In this document: positions 14,353 through 24,959 of the stretch, one piece after another
Layout of the letters: the number at the start of each line of letters is the position of its first letter
Position numbering within the stretch: the stretch's first letter is position 1
Source of the DNA: Ailanthus altissimus
Taxonomy: Eukaryota; Streptophyta; Magnoliopsida; Sapindales; Simaroubaceae
Length of the DNA stretch: 64,000 nucleotides
Assembly: GCA_946807835.1 (NCBI GenBank)
Contig: OX327683.1
Coordinates: 9,305,001 to 9,369,000, forward strand
Direction: 5' to 3'
Position numbers and translations under genes: made by a program
Notes under the pieces: generated by a model
Told to the model about the DNA's origin: nothing
The model's database searches: none
The model's input: the letters and a program-made list of their open reading frames with translations, nothing else

Positions 14353-15371
14353 TGTTGGAAAATTGGTGATTCAACAATCTTGATTGGACAAGAATTGAGA
14401 TGAATACCAGAGTGGAGAGTCACAAGAAGTCTAGAACGAGTGAGACACGTATGGAGAAGTTTAGGATATATGGGACATGAAAGGGGAAGTGAAATGGGGC
14501 TCAAAGATGCCAAGGAAAAGAAGAAATCGCGGGGAGCTTCCAGCGCCGCGGCGCCCAGGGCTGAGCGTCGTGGCGCTCAACATAGAAGACCAGCGTCGCA
14601 GCGCTGAACACGAGAAGTGCCAGCGCTGAGGCGCCCAAGGACGAGCACCGCAACATCAAAACGCGTGAAAAAGTCCGTTTTGGTTCGGGATTTCAAGTTT
14701 TGGGAAGTTTTGGACTTCCAAAATAAGTGAACTCTTACTCTAACAAGGAATAGGGTTTGTAGGCACGAAATACACCCTATATAAACACTTGTAAACCCTT
14801 GTTTAAGATTAAGCATCTAAAGTTTCAAGATGTAACTATAAGAGAGAATAGAGAAGCTAGGTAGGCACTAAGTGCGTAGTACACTAGGGTGTAGCCTTGG
14901 GGTGTTTTCTTCTTTAGGTTCTTTGAGTGAATAAAAGAGAAACATCATAAATCCTTTTGGCTTAGATGCTCGGGCTATTCTTGTGTTCCTTGTAAAAATC
15001 TCTTATGAGAAGATACGAAGAGGTCTTAGGGAGTCATAATGATCAAAGGTAGATGCTTAGAGGTCTCTATGGGAATACTAAGGGGTCTTATGGGATCATA
15101 GATTATGTAAGAAGATACTTTGTGATCTATTTCAATAGTAAGAAGCTGGATCATGGATCCTCCATGGACGTAGGCAATTTGGGCCGAACCACGTATATCT
15201 TGTGTCTTGTGATTGGTTTGTTTTCTTTATCTTTTATTGGTGTGTTAATCTTATGTGTTCTTGCTTATGGTGTGAGTTATGGTTTTTCGGTGGGCAAAGG
15301 GTATCAAGGTTGTGGCTTAGTTGATGCCATAGGGGTGTCAAATTGAAATGCATGACTTGATATCCTCAACA
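14353..15371. mobile_element. Solo LTR (1019 bp) inserted in the copia reverse-transcriptase gene
   Basis: The insert begins TGTTG and ends CAACA, an inverted LTR terminus. The 5-base target duplication ATGTT occurs at 14348-14352 and 15372-15376. Removing the insert and one ATGTT restores the copia frame across the junction (DHV then CLLKKSLY). A TATA sequence TATATAAA lies at 14778-14785. No gag or pol sequence lies inside, so this is a solo LTR left by recombination. Its superfamily is not determined. The ORF at 15053-15346 falls wholly inside the LTR and shows no recognised domain. Confidence 0.9.
14527..14655. repeat. GC-rich degenerate minisatellite in the solo LTR
   Basis: Repeated variants of CAGCGCyGmGGCGC and GCGTCGyrGCGC occur in about 130 bases, in sharp contrast to the AT-rich surroundings. 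It lies upstream of the LTR TATA box on the plus strand, in the likely U3 region if the LTR reads plus. Confidence 0.6.
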
Positions 15372-15715
15372 ATGTTTGTTTATTAAAAAAATCTTTATAT
15401 AAGTTGAAACAATCTCTAAGACATTAGTATAGGAAATTTAATATTTTTATGCTTATTTGTGGTTTTCACAAGATTAAGCATGATGGATGTGTGTACTTCA
15501 AAGTATTAAACAAAGTGTACAAATATATCTACTTCTTTATGTTGATGATTTGTTGATAGTATATCAAGATATAAGAGAGAAACAAAAGCTATAAAAAAAA
15601 AAGCAGTTGAATGATAAGTTTGAAATGAAATATTTATGGTCAACTAAGAGAATTTTGGATAAGAATATTATAAAAATATGTGGACTCGGATTATACATTT
15701 AACATGTTGTAGCCA

Positions 15716-17321
15716 AGCCTTCAGTGGTAGGTAGTGACTAAGGTCCTATCATTTTACCTTTTTTATATTTTCTGTTTTGATATTATGTCACAAAATATTT
15801 GATATTTTGATAGTAGGTACTTTTATTTATCATATGAGTGACTATGGTTCAAACCTTGTTAATGGCTTTTTCAAAATTATTTTTCAATCATTAACATGTG
15901 ATTTTAAGGACAATATGTTAATAAAATTTATAAATCTATACATAAACATAAAGTTGAAATAACTTAATTTGTTAAAGTTTGTGATCCTTAACCACGAGGT
16001 TGAAGGTTTAAACTCTCTTTCTAACATTTAATTAAAATTTAACTTTTTTTTATTAAAATAAAGGCAAAAATGTGCTTTCACTATTTTCTCCTTTTTCGTT
16101 AAAGTTAATATAATTCATTACTTAACAGAGTATAAATAAAAATTTTAAAATTATTGAGATTTACATATCCCTTTTCTAAAACTGTAGGAGTTCAAAATAT
16201 TATTTTTTTTTATTAATATTAAGTAAAAAGTTAATAACTACGTAATATGTGATAATCACTTATTGATAATACATTATTTAAAAAATAAATTATGTACCCT
16301 AATTATATTTGTAAGATACTCAAAAAGATAATATCTCCAATATTCTTATGATTCTTAAGAGTCTTTATAATTAGTTCCGTTTTGATTTTGTTAATAAACT
16401 TTATTTATTTAAAGAAATATGATTAAAGATTTCTATGAAAATGGCAGAAACATAAGAGGAAGAGAGAGAAAGCTAACTGAAAAAGGAGAAATAGAGGGAA
16501 AAAAAAAGGATGAAATAAAAAATTAAAATTTTAAAGAAAAATGTATGAGAAATTACTCATTTAAATCCTTCTTCCATATATATGAATATATTTTGAAAAA
16601 TCCTTCTACAATAAATTGTTCCACTCATATGTGCAATTAAGGGGTGGATTTTAATTCAGGGTTTGAGTTTAATTTCTATTTGTGAATTTGTAAATGAAGT
16701 TCTAAATGAAGTATCAACATTAATTATTCAAAGTCTTAAACTTGTTTAGATAGCTCATTAACGTAGGTTGTGATATTGATTATAATTTATGAGTAGTATT
16801 ATACGTATAAATTATAAATATAAATTAATTCATAAAAATTAATGTGACAAAATATTATTAAATGGGTGAAATAAATAAAATTTAAAAATATGATAACAAT
16901 ATTATTTCACTTATCTAATTATACCGTACTAGTTAGTTTGTCTGAGTGAATTTTTATAAATATTTTGTATGTATAATATTATTCATAGTTCATTAATGCA
17001 AGTGGTCATGTGACTCATGTCGACTTAAAATATTTTAGAATTTTTTTTTTCTTTTTAAGGGATTGATTTTTTTTTTAAGGTCTCTTATTAAATATTAAAA
17101 TTATGAATTTTTTTTTTGTTTGAAAGAGAAATTTAAACTTAAAATATTCGTTAAATCAAAAATAAAAATACTGTCAACTTTTTATCATTAAGTTGTAGTA
17201 TAAAACATCAACTCTTACCTCTTATTTTTATTCAAATTCAAATGGCCCTAGATACTTTGTGCATTCATAATCACAACCAACTAAACTATTCTCAATGAAC
17301 AATGTATATGTATAACAAAAT
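15716..17321. other. AT-rich spacer, no gene seen
   Basis: No coding signal is visible. Around 15985-16030 a T-rich stretch with GGTTTAAACTC resembles a degraded SINE B-box region, but no target duplication was found. Simple A/T runs dominate the rest. Confidence 0.55.
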
Positions 17322-17965
17322 ATTAAAGTAGAGAAAGAAGTTGCGAAAATAGAGAAAAACGCGGCAAATGGGTTAATGTTGTTAGTTTTAATTAACCACC
17401 AAAATGATATATTTTGGTATCTAAAAAGAATATCAGATAACCATAAAAAAAAAAAATCTTAATTGCCATTTGTCACAATTTTCATTAAAGTTAAAAATTC
17501 TTTTCTCATTCTTATCATAGTGTTAATATTTAATTTTTTTTTTTAAATTGTTAGAAATGAAACCTCTCCTTATATTTAAGGAAAGAAAAGAGATTTTCTC
17601 CGGTTGGTCTTGTTGTGCTAGTATTTCTTTTCTGTTTAAAGTCTATCACCCTAGTTTAAACCAGAGAAAAAAAAAAAGAAGAGGCCAGTATAATTTATTA
17701 TGAGAATTTTAGTTATGATAATACATTAAAGTAGAGAAAGAAGCGGCCAGTGGGTTAATGTTGAATAATTTTAGTGAACCCCCAAAATAATATGTTGTGA
17801 TGTCTTAAAAGAAAATTAAATTTTAACTATAAAACGTTAACGTCCACGTGTCATAATCTCCATTAAAAATAAAAAGTCTTATCTCATGCTTGTTATAGTT
17901 TTAATATATTTTTTAATTGTTAGAATCGAAATCTTTTCTTTTAATTTTTAAGAAAAGGAAAAGAG
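17322..17965. repeat. Pair of diverged direct repeats, about 250 bp each
   Basis: Sequence starting AAAGTAGAGAAAGAAG at about 17325 is repeated from about 17727. Both copies continue through GGGTTAATGTTG, a segment ending near TTGTTAGAA, and an AAGGAAA-rich end. The offset is about 400 bases. Divergence is moderate with small indels. It may be a duplicated transposon fragment. No coding potential was seen. Confidence 0.6.
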
Positions 17966-18293
17966 GGAATTGTCAGTAAAAAAAAATTAATCAAATTTTT
18001 TTTGAGAAAATTTATTGAGTTGATTATTAATTTAATATAAAATTTTATTTTAATTGAAGTTAAATATTTTAAATTATACTAACCAAATATACGTAACGTT
18101 TACTATTTTACCTTTATTACAATTTTAATAATTTTTTGTTATTATTTAATCTTTTATTTTATTTTATATAAATTACTTAAGAATATAAATTTTTAAATAA
18201 TTAAATTTTTAATTAATTAAATTTTTAATTAATTATAAAAAAATTATTTATAATAATAATAATTAAAAAATAATGATAAAAACAAAAAAAATG

Positions 18294-18655
18294 CTCGTTG
18301 GGCTTGCGCCCAAGCATGCCCCCAGCGAGCATTTGATCTTTAGGCGCGCGCCCAGCGAGTATTTTGATCGCTGGGCGCCTACCCAGTGGGCATCCAATTT
18401 AATTTTTTTTAATAAATAAATTTAAAAATAAAATAAATAGTTATATATTAATTAAATATTACTTATAAATAAATTAAATATAAATTAAAAATAAAAAAAA
18501 GCTTGAGCGTATGTGTTGGGCGTGCGCTTAAGGCATGCGCCCAACAATACTTTACTTTAGTTGCATGCATTTGACGCACGCTTAAGGCATGTGCCCAACA
18601 AGGTTTTACTTTGGGCGCATGCATTGGGCGCGCGCCTAATGCATGCGCTCAAAGC
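18294..18655. repeat. GC-rich palindromic islands left of MULE copy A
   Basis: Two GC-rich blocks (about 18294-18400 and 18500-18655) are separated by AT-rich DNA. They contain tandem near-palindromes such as the 31-base unit at 18515-18545, which begins GTTGGGCG and ends CGCCCAAC, repeated in degraded form to 18655. They resemble the islands inside the MULE terminal repeats and may belong to a further, older copy. Confidence 0.55.
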
Positions 18656-18994
18656 AAATATTTTTTATTTTATTTTATTTTACTTTATTTTTAAATATAT
18701 AAATTATCCCAACTCTAAATATATTTTTTTTTCTTTTATTACCCCTCACAATATCATCTCTCGTTTTATTCTCAAAACCACTTGTAAAACTCAAAATCTT
18801 AGATCTGCTACCAATTTAAAAGATCAATCTGAATTTTTCATCTTTCTACGACAATCCAAAGATTCAGAATTAAGACGAATAGCTGAAGTTAAAAACTAGT
18901 AAGTTTTTATTTATTTTAATTAATAGTATTATTTATATTTATTGAAATAAATGTAATGTATGAAAGTAATGAATAGATGATTAAACTCGATTAT

Positions 18995-19215
18995 TCAGAC
19001 GTGCCGTTATGGCTGCGTTGTGGCTACACGTGATTGTATATGTAGTTATTGCTGACTGCTGATTGGTGCGCGTCTACACGTGACTGTACATGTAGTTGTT
19101 GTTGGCCGTCGCCTTGTGCGCGCACCAGTCGCAACAAGGTGCTCATGCACAACAGTCATGAGCACCGGTTGCAAAAAGGTGCTCATGTGCACCACCGCAA
19201 CACTGTAACACCACC
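18995..19215. repeat. GC-rich island at inner edge of left MULE-A terminus
   Basis: GC-rich sequence has repeated motifs (CTACACGTGA, GCGCACCAG, GGTGCTCATG). It occupies the same place relative to the transposase start as the island at 24700-24792 in copy B. Confidence 0.55.
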
Positions 19216-19379
19216 ACCAAATATATTTATTTATTTTATATATATAATAAAAATATATTATATATATAAATAGTTATATATTTAAATTTATTTTTAATTT
19301 AATTATATATAAGTAAATTAAAATTATGTTGTATTTTTTTCAGGTGGCGTTAATTATGTCACAAATTTAAACCATTATA

Positions 19380-21600
19380 TGTTTTGGGGGAAGATTAGAG
19401 AGCTGTAGCGATGGTTTTGAAAGATACATTAGATATCAAAATATGCATATGGTTGTTCCGAAAAATATTAGATACAAAGCATTGTTGAGAAGAATCTGTT
19501 ATCTTTCAGGAGTTGATCAGGTGCATTATAAAGTAACTCTGAAGTTTGAGGTTCCTTCAAGTACCATAAAGTTGAGACCTATTCCACTTGAAAATGATGA
19601 TAATGCAATATTATAGTTGAGCTTACAGAATAATATGGTTACACCGCTTTGTGTAACAGTAGATGTTCGAGGACCTGAAAGTAATGTAGAAGCATCAATG
19701 GAGCAAAAAAAAGGCTATGCTAAGCAATTCTCATCGACAACTCCTGTGTATATTCCAAATTCTTCGGAGGATTATCATTATTCTCCTTCGATGCTCAACG
19801 AACAACGAGGCTACATATATGACCATAGTCAGATATATGGAGATGTTGGCATTGATCTTGGCTATGATATTGGTGAAGATGATGATCATGGTTACGAGGT
19901 TGATGATGATGGTAGAAATGATGATGATGATGATTATGAAGAGAATGAGGATGTAAATGATGATGCTGGTGATGATGATGATGAGGAGGAGGGTTATGGT
20001 AGAGAATAAAGGGTTAAAGTAGAAAATTCATTTCAGTTTCAACCTAAAATATCACCATTTGACTTGAATGTATCGAAAAATATTTTTTGTATTAGGATTG
20101 GTGATGTATTTGTAGAAAAATTATATAACAACAAAGATGAAATTCATGAAGCTATAAGTATAGTTGCACTGAAGGAAAAATGGAGCTTTAGAGTTTACAA
20201 ATCCACCAAAGATCATTTCGAGTTGAAATGCGATGATGACAGCTGCAAGTGGAGATTACGGGTAATGTCGATAGAAGGGCGACATTTTTTTATTGTTAGG
20301 CAAGTAGATACAGAGCACACTTGTGTTTTGAGTCAATTACGAGATGGTCATGGGCAAGCCAAGAGCTAAATTATTGCTAAAGTAATAAAAAATAAGTTTA
20401 CATCGGTCAATAGAAATTATAGGCCGAAAGACATTCAAGCAGACATACGTGAACAATTCGGTGTTCAGATAATGTATACTAATGCTTGGCGTGCTAGGGA
20501 GCATGTATTAAGATTGATAAGAGGTACTCCTGAGGATTCGTTTAGATTGCATTCTGCATACAGCTATGTGTTGCAACAAAATAACCCGGGTACGGTTACT
20601 CATTTGAAAACTAACGCGGATAATCACTTTAAATATTTCTTTATGGCGTTAGGACTCTGCATCAGAGGTTTTAATTCATTAATCCGACCGATGATTGTAG
20701 TAGACGAAATATTTTTTAAAGGTTCCTATCTTGATACAATGTTTGTGACCGTTTGTAAAGATGGAAACAATCAGATTTATCCATTGGCTTGGAAAATTGC
20801 TGACTCAAAATGATATTTTTTTGGAGTGGTTTATGGTTAAACTGTAAGGAGTTATTGCAAATTATAAGAATCTTGTTTTTATATCTTATCGACATGCCAA
20901 TATTGAGAGGACTATACGGGATGTGTTTTCTTATGCATATCATGAGTTCTACATATATCATTTGAAAGAAAATTTGATGATAAAATACAAGTTATCATCA
21001 GATAAGTTTAAAAAATGGGTATACCTATCTACCTACTTCACTACTGCCAAGGCTTATCTTGTCCATGATTTTCAATACCAATTAAACAAGATGCGACAAA
21101 TGAGACCTGACGTAACGAAGTATTTAGAGGAAGATGTTGGTACGATGAGATGGGCACAATCATCTGGTGCTTTCAGAAGGTATGACATTATAACTATTAA
21201 TATCGTTGAAAGCATTAATGCAGTTGCAAAAGAAGCAAGAAAGATTCCGGTAACTAATTTGGTGGAGTGGATGCGGGAGCTAACGTAATTGTGATTTTAC
21301 CATAGACGATTTGTAGCACAAAATATTACCAATGTCTTGACGAACTTGGCACATCATAAAGTCATGAAATATAACGATGACATAAGTCGAATGACTATTT
21401 CTCCTATTGATGATTTACGATTTGTAATTATGGATGGTGGAGTAAACTGGATAGTAGACATTAGTAAAAGAAAATGTAGCTGTCGAAAGTTTAATTATCG
21501 GCAACTGCCTTATTCCCATGCACTCGTCGCATGCAGATACATCAGATTATCGCACGAGAGATATCGTCAGATAAAACGTACCATACTCTGTCCTACCCTT
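19380..21600 (+). pseudogene. MuDR/MULE transposase pseudogene, copy A
   Basis: The frame begins in the N-terminal region (about 19440), passes an acidic D/E-rich linker (about 19860-20007), then the MuDR N-terminal zinc domain with LKCDDDSCKWRLR (about 20220-20260). The MULE core follows, with VVDEIFFKGSY (about 20700) and LVFISYRHANIE (about 20870-20905), then a SWIM zinc finger CSCRKF with PYSH (about 21475-21520). It is broken by a stop at 19615-19617, stops at 20007-20009 and 20366-20368, a frameshift near 20812, and a stop near 21287. The catalytic Asp expected in SDRH is Tyr, and the SWIM PCSH is PYSH. The C-terminal zinc-knuckle tail present in copy B is absent. Confidence 0.85.
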
Positions 21601-22935
21601 ATCAATATCTGATGCAAGATATTGTCTTCAGCCTTATCAATCTTGGCCGAAAGTTTTGTGTTACCCTTATCAATCCTGGTAAATATCCTTATTTCAAGAT
21701 CATCCATCCTTTTCTCCAGAATTTGATACTGTGATGTTGACATGCCGAATTGAAACTATACATAAGTTATTATAATCAACTTTCACAAGCTAATACTAAT
21801 CAGTAACATAAGTATCAGATAATTTAAGAAAAAAAAATTAAATTATTATACCATTGATTCAGTTGTTGGCGAGGCTTCAAATTCGTAGAGATGCTGCAGA
21901 TTATTGGTGAATTGGGTGTCCGGGATATCAACTGTCTCCAACTTAAAACTCCATCCCTATTTTTCCGATGGAATGCAAAATTTTCCCACCGCGCGATAGT
22001 CTGTAGTCTTCTCATGTTTGCGAGGTACCAACTTCCTATAAACCTCCAAAGCCTTTATAATATTTTAGATTTATTAATCATTCTTAAAAAATATAACACA
22101 AATTATAAGAAAGTAATATCTATTTTTTATTGAACATAAAAGCATACCCCAACACAATCGAAGAGGACATCTACGATGTTTTCGTATAATGGGGTGCTCG
22201 TGCCAGACTAATTTAGAATATGAGAAAAATAGTCTCTATTCCAGTCAATAAACAGCTCCCCACACCTCGGGATCGCCTCGTAGATCCACACCTGAGATGA
22301 TAATAAATTTAAAAATTACAATGTCAACAAAATAAATTTTTCTTTATCCTAATATGATAATGAATCAAAAAAATAGAATTACTTACCAAAAATGCGTTAC
22401 AAAATGAATATAAGTTGTATGATTCCTTATCCCCAGCACCTGATTTTTTGACCTTCGCTAACTTTTTAATTGTAGCCATACATAAACTATTGTTGAGTAC
22501 AATCCATGTAATCGTGCCCCAAGAATAGACATTAAACTCATCTAAATTATCTACGAGACAAAGTACAAAATATTGTATGATTCTATTCCGATCACGTGGC
22601 ACTATCAATTTATGAAATACATAAAACAGACATATTTTTACTGCATCTACATCATCATTAAATGTAACGCTCACAAACCACAGATTCAAATCCTTGTAAG
22701 TCAACTGACTTCTACTCGAAAAATATTTATGGCATAGTCTATCACCTAACCCACTTACTACAGGATAATCCTCCATCCTCAAACCAGTAATCAAATAAAA
22801 ATTTTGATGAGAAAATCTAATACGTTTTTTACCTATATAGAACCATAATTCTTCGTATAAATATTTGGTATACACACGTCTTAATAAAATCTCATGTGCT
22901 AAAATACCTGAGAATAGAATATCTAATACATCCAA
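21600..22935 (-). pseudogene. DUF1985 (Ulp1-associated) gene remnant inside MULE copy A
   Basis: This lies tail-to-tail with the transposase. The first exon (22935 to about 22384) encodes DUF1985-like sequence with FSHQNFYLITGLRM and NLYSFCNAFL, ending at a GTAAGT donor. The next exon (about 22290-22148) starts VWIYEAIP, the usual DUF1985 continuation, but has an in-frame TAG after SHILN. A third exon (about 22060-21850) contains another TAG. A fourth (about 21770-21600) has the coiled-coil-like repeat RIDKGNTKLSAKIDKAED. The protease half expected downstream is missing. Plant MULEs carrying Ulp1-like genes (KAONASHI type) are known; membership here is inferred. Confidence 0.7.
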
Positions 22936-23314
22936 TAAACTACTAAAACATGTGGTTCTAAATATTTTTACCTGCCTCGAAGTTAATTTGTTTTTTTATA
23001 TTTCGTATAACTCATAACTTCGAGTAAGAATGTACGTTCGCTCAGTAGAAATATTTTTTGACAATTACGTATTCTTTTATGACATTCTCCTTCCTGAAAA
23101 AATTAAAAAATTATTAATATTCACAAAATAATAATTAACATAACATATAATAATTAAATCAAAATTTAATTTAATTACAACTAACAACCTAGACAAAAAT
23201 TTTATTTACATAATAATTAAATAATTTAAATTATTAAATTAAATAATTATAAATAAACATAAACAACATAAATTAATTTAAAAAAATTTAAAATGTTTTG
23301 GGAATTTTGTGGTC

Positions 23315-23468
23315 AGACGCGCCGACTCGTGCGTCTACGCGCTGCTGGTGGCGGGCAAGTAGACGCATGCCGTTTGGCGCGTGCCCAACAGCGTGCGCCT
23401 AACGCGGTTGGCGCATGTGTCTACTCGCCCACCACCAGCAGCGCATAAACGCACACACCGGCGCGTCT
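23315..23468. repeat. Large imperfect GC-rich hairpin in right MULE-A terminus
   Basis: A left arm at 23315-23371 pairs with a right arm at 23410-23468. The outer ends are AGACGCGCC and GGCGCGTCT, and the middle has GCTGCTGGTGG against CCACCAGCAGC. A small GGCGC/GCGCC-rich loop sits between them. Confidence 0.8.
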
Positions 23469-23639
23469 AACTACAAAAAAAGCCGAATTTCACCATTTGC
23501 GGCCAAGTTCCCAATTTACACACATTCTACATCTATATATTTCTAACTAATATTGCTGCACATTTCTAACTAATATAAATTATAATGCACAAAAATCATA
23601 AAAAATTAAATTTATAAAATACACTTACCAATTTTTTTT

Positions 23640-23795
23640 CCATGAGAAAATTGTTGAGTGTTAACCGTGAAAGGAGAGAGTTAACCGTGAGAGTAAGAGA
23701 GTTAACCGTCAATGGTGATAGTAACCGTGAGAGTGAGAGAGTTAACCGTCAATGGTGATAGTAACCGTGAGAGTGAGAAGGAGAGAGAGAGAGTG
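23640..23795. repeat. Tandem GTTAACCGT / GTGAGAG repeats
   Basis: The motifs GTTAACCGT, TGAGAGTGAGA and CAATGGTGATA recur several times, ending in a short GA run. The block lies in the right terminal region of MULE copy A, where copy B has GA-rich sequence. Confidence 0.75.
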
Positions 23796-23891
23796 TCGAT
23801 GATGTATTGAAAAATAATAAAAAAATTTGTTTTTTTATTTTATTTAGTATAAGGGTAAAATAGAAAAAAAAGAAATACAATTGGTTATGAT

Positions 23892-23930
23892 TGTATAAGT
23901 TATTTTGACTCTTTCAAAATAACTTATACA
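23892..23930. repeat. Perfect 17-bp inverted repeat
   Basis: TGTATAAGTTATTTTGA (23892-23908) and its exact reverse complement (23914-23930) flank a 5-base loop. It lies just outside the estimated right end of MULE copy A. It could be a hairpin of a small element or an RNA stem. No T run follows directly. Confidence 0.85.
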
Positions 23931-24699
23931 ATATTAAAGTATGTCAACTCGGCGAATTTTTCATTTTTCTTTGATTGAAACTTTATTGTTTTTATATTTA
24001 TTTTCTTTCAAGTTTATCATCATGCATTGAACCAAGTTAATAACCAAGTAGTTATGTTACCATTTGGATTCTCGCCTATAGACCTAATCATTACAAAGTC
24101 TATCAAATTTTCTTTTGGTTGAAGTATTATTGTGATAGAATTTTTTGGGAGTTTGTTGTTTATGGCAAAAAAAAAATAGAATAAAAAATTTATTTTGACC
24201 TCAGTTAAATTTTATATATTTTTATTAATTAAAATTTTTTTGTTACCTCCCTCACAAATTAACTCTTAAACACTCTCCTCTCTTTCTCTCAGTTTCAAAC
24301 TAAATTTTTTTCAAACAAATTTCAAAATTTATAAATCAACTACAATTTAAGCACATTTTGAAGATTTGAGCTAAAATAAGTTAGTGTAGAGTTGAAAAAA
24401 TTTTAAATAGATAAAAATTGATAAGTTTTTATTTAAAATTTATTTTGTTGTGTTTTTTATATTGTAGTTGTTAAAATATTTAGGTTTAGTGTTAGTAAAG
24501 TGTAAAATAGATTAACATGGCCAGAAATGGCGGATTCCCCATTTTTTTGTATTTTTGAGTTTTTTATGTAATTGTTATAATGTATACATATAGTATTTGA
24601 AAAGTGTAAAATAAGTTAAAAATGAGTGTAAGTGACCGAAAATGATCCAAAAATGATTGAAAATGCTAAAAACGGTAAATTTCGACCATTTTTCAGGCC

Positions 24700-24792
24700 A
24701 ATGCACTCACCACGCTACTGCGCGCCCTAATGCATGGGCATCAGGGTCCGCAGCAGCTTGACACGCAACGCCTCGTGGCATTGCCATGTGGC
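24700..24792. repeat. GC-rich island in left MULE-B terminus
   Basis: A short GC-rich block (CACGCTACTGCGCGCCC and following) lies between the left inverted repeat and the transposase start, in AT-rich surroundings. Confidence 0.55.
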
Positions 24793-24959
24793 TTTGTCAA
24801 AATTATTTTTTCACTTTTTTATTTATACTAAGTTTATATTTGTATGTATTTATTTATATATTCAATATTTTGTATTATTTTTAATTTAATTTATATATAA
24901 TTATTCTAAACTAATAATTATTTTTGGCATTATATTTTTAAGGTGTTGTTGATATTATT

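Larger units (their letters stand above)
11760..15715 (+). mobile_element. Decayed Ty1/copia retrotransposon internal region, interrupted by a solo LTR
   Basis: Reading through many stops and frameshifts, the domains appear in copia order. First is a gag segment (about 11900-12100), then a zinc knuckle remnant KCYCCKK (about 12180). The protease has IFDS (about 12360) followed by LLGNN. The integrase zinc region has LWHMRSAHLSDK and CVLRKAHRVKF (about 12740-12870). The integrase core has IDDY (about 12985) and an SDNG-like motif with STPQQNGLV (about 13195-13220). Reverse transcriptase begins about 14040 and continues after 15372 as VCLLKKSLYKLKQS, then YVDDLLIVY. The copy ends near 15715 before RNase H. 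I found no LTR for it. It cannot encode a working polyprotein. Confidence 0.85.
18660..23880. mobile_element. Mutator-like element, copy A (degenerate)
   Basis: Boundaries are approximate, set by comparison with copy B at 24165-31145. The left end (about 18690-18990) and right end (about 23480-23880) hold corresponding non-coding terminal sequence with CT/GA-rich blocks and a GTAAGTTTTTAT-like motif. A GC-rich island lies inside each end (18995-19215 and 23315-23468). Between them are a plus-strand MuDR-type transposase pseudogene and a minus-strand DUF1985 pseudogene. The copy is shorter than B because about 1.4 kb around the transposase end is missing. No convincing 9-base target duplication was found. 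Confidence 0.7.

Noticed and set aside
15053..15346. ORF of 97 codons with a hydrophobic segment
   Set aside because: It lies completely inside the solo LTR, whose boundaries are fixed by a target duplication. There is no recognised domain.
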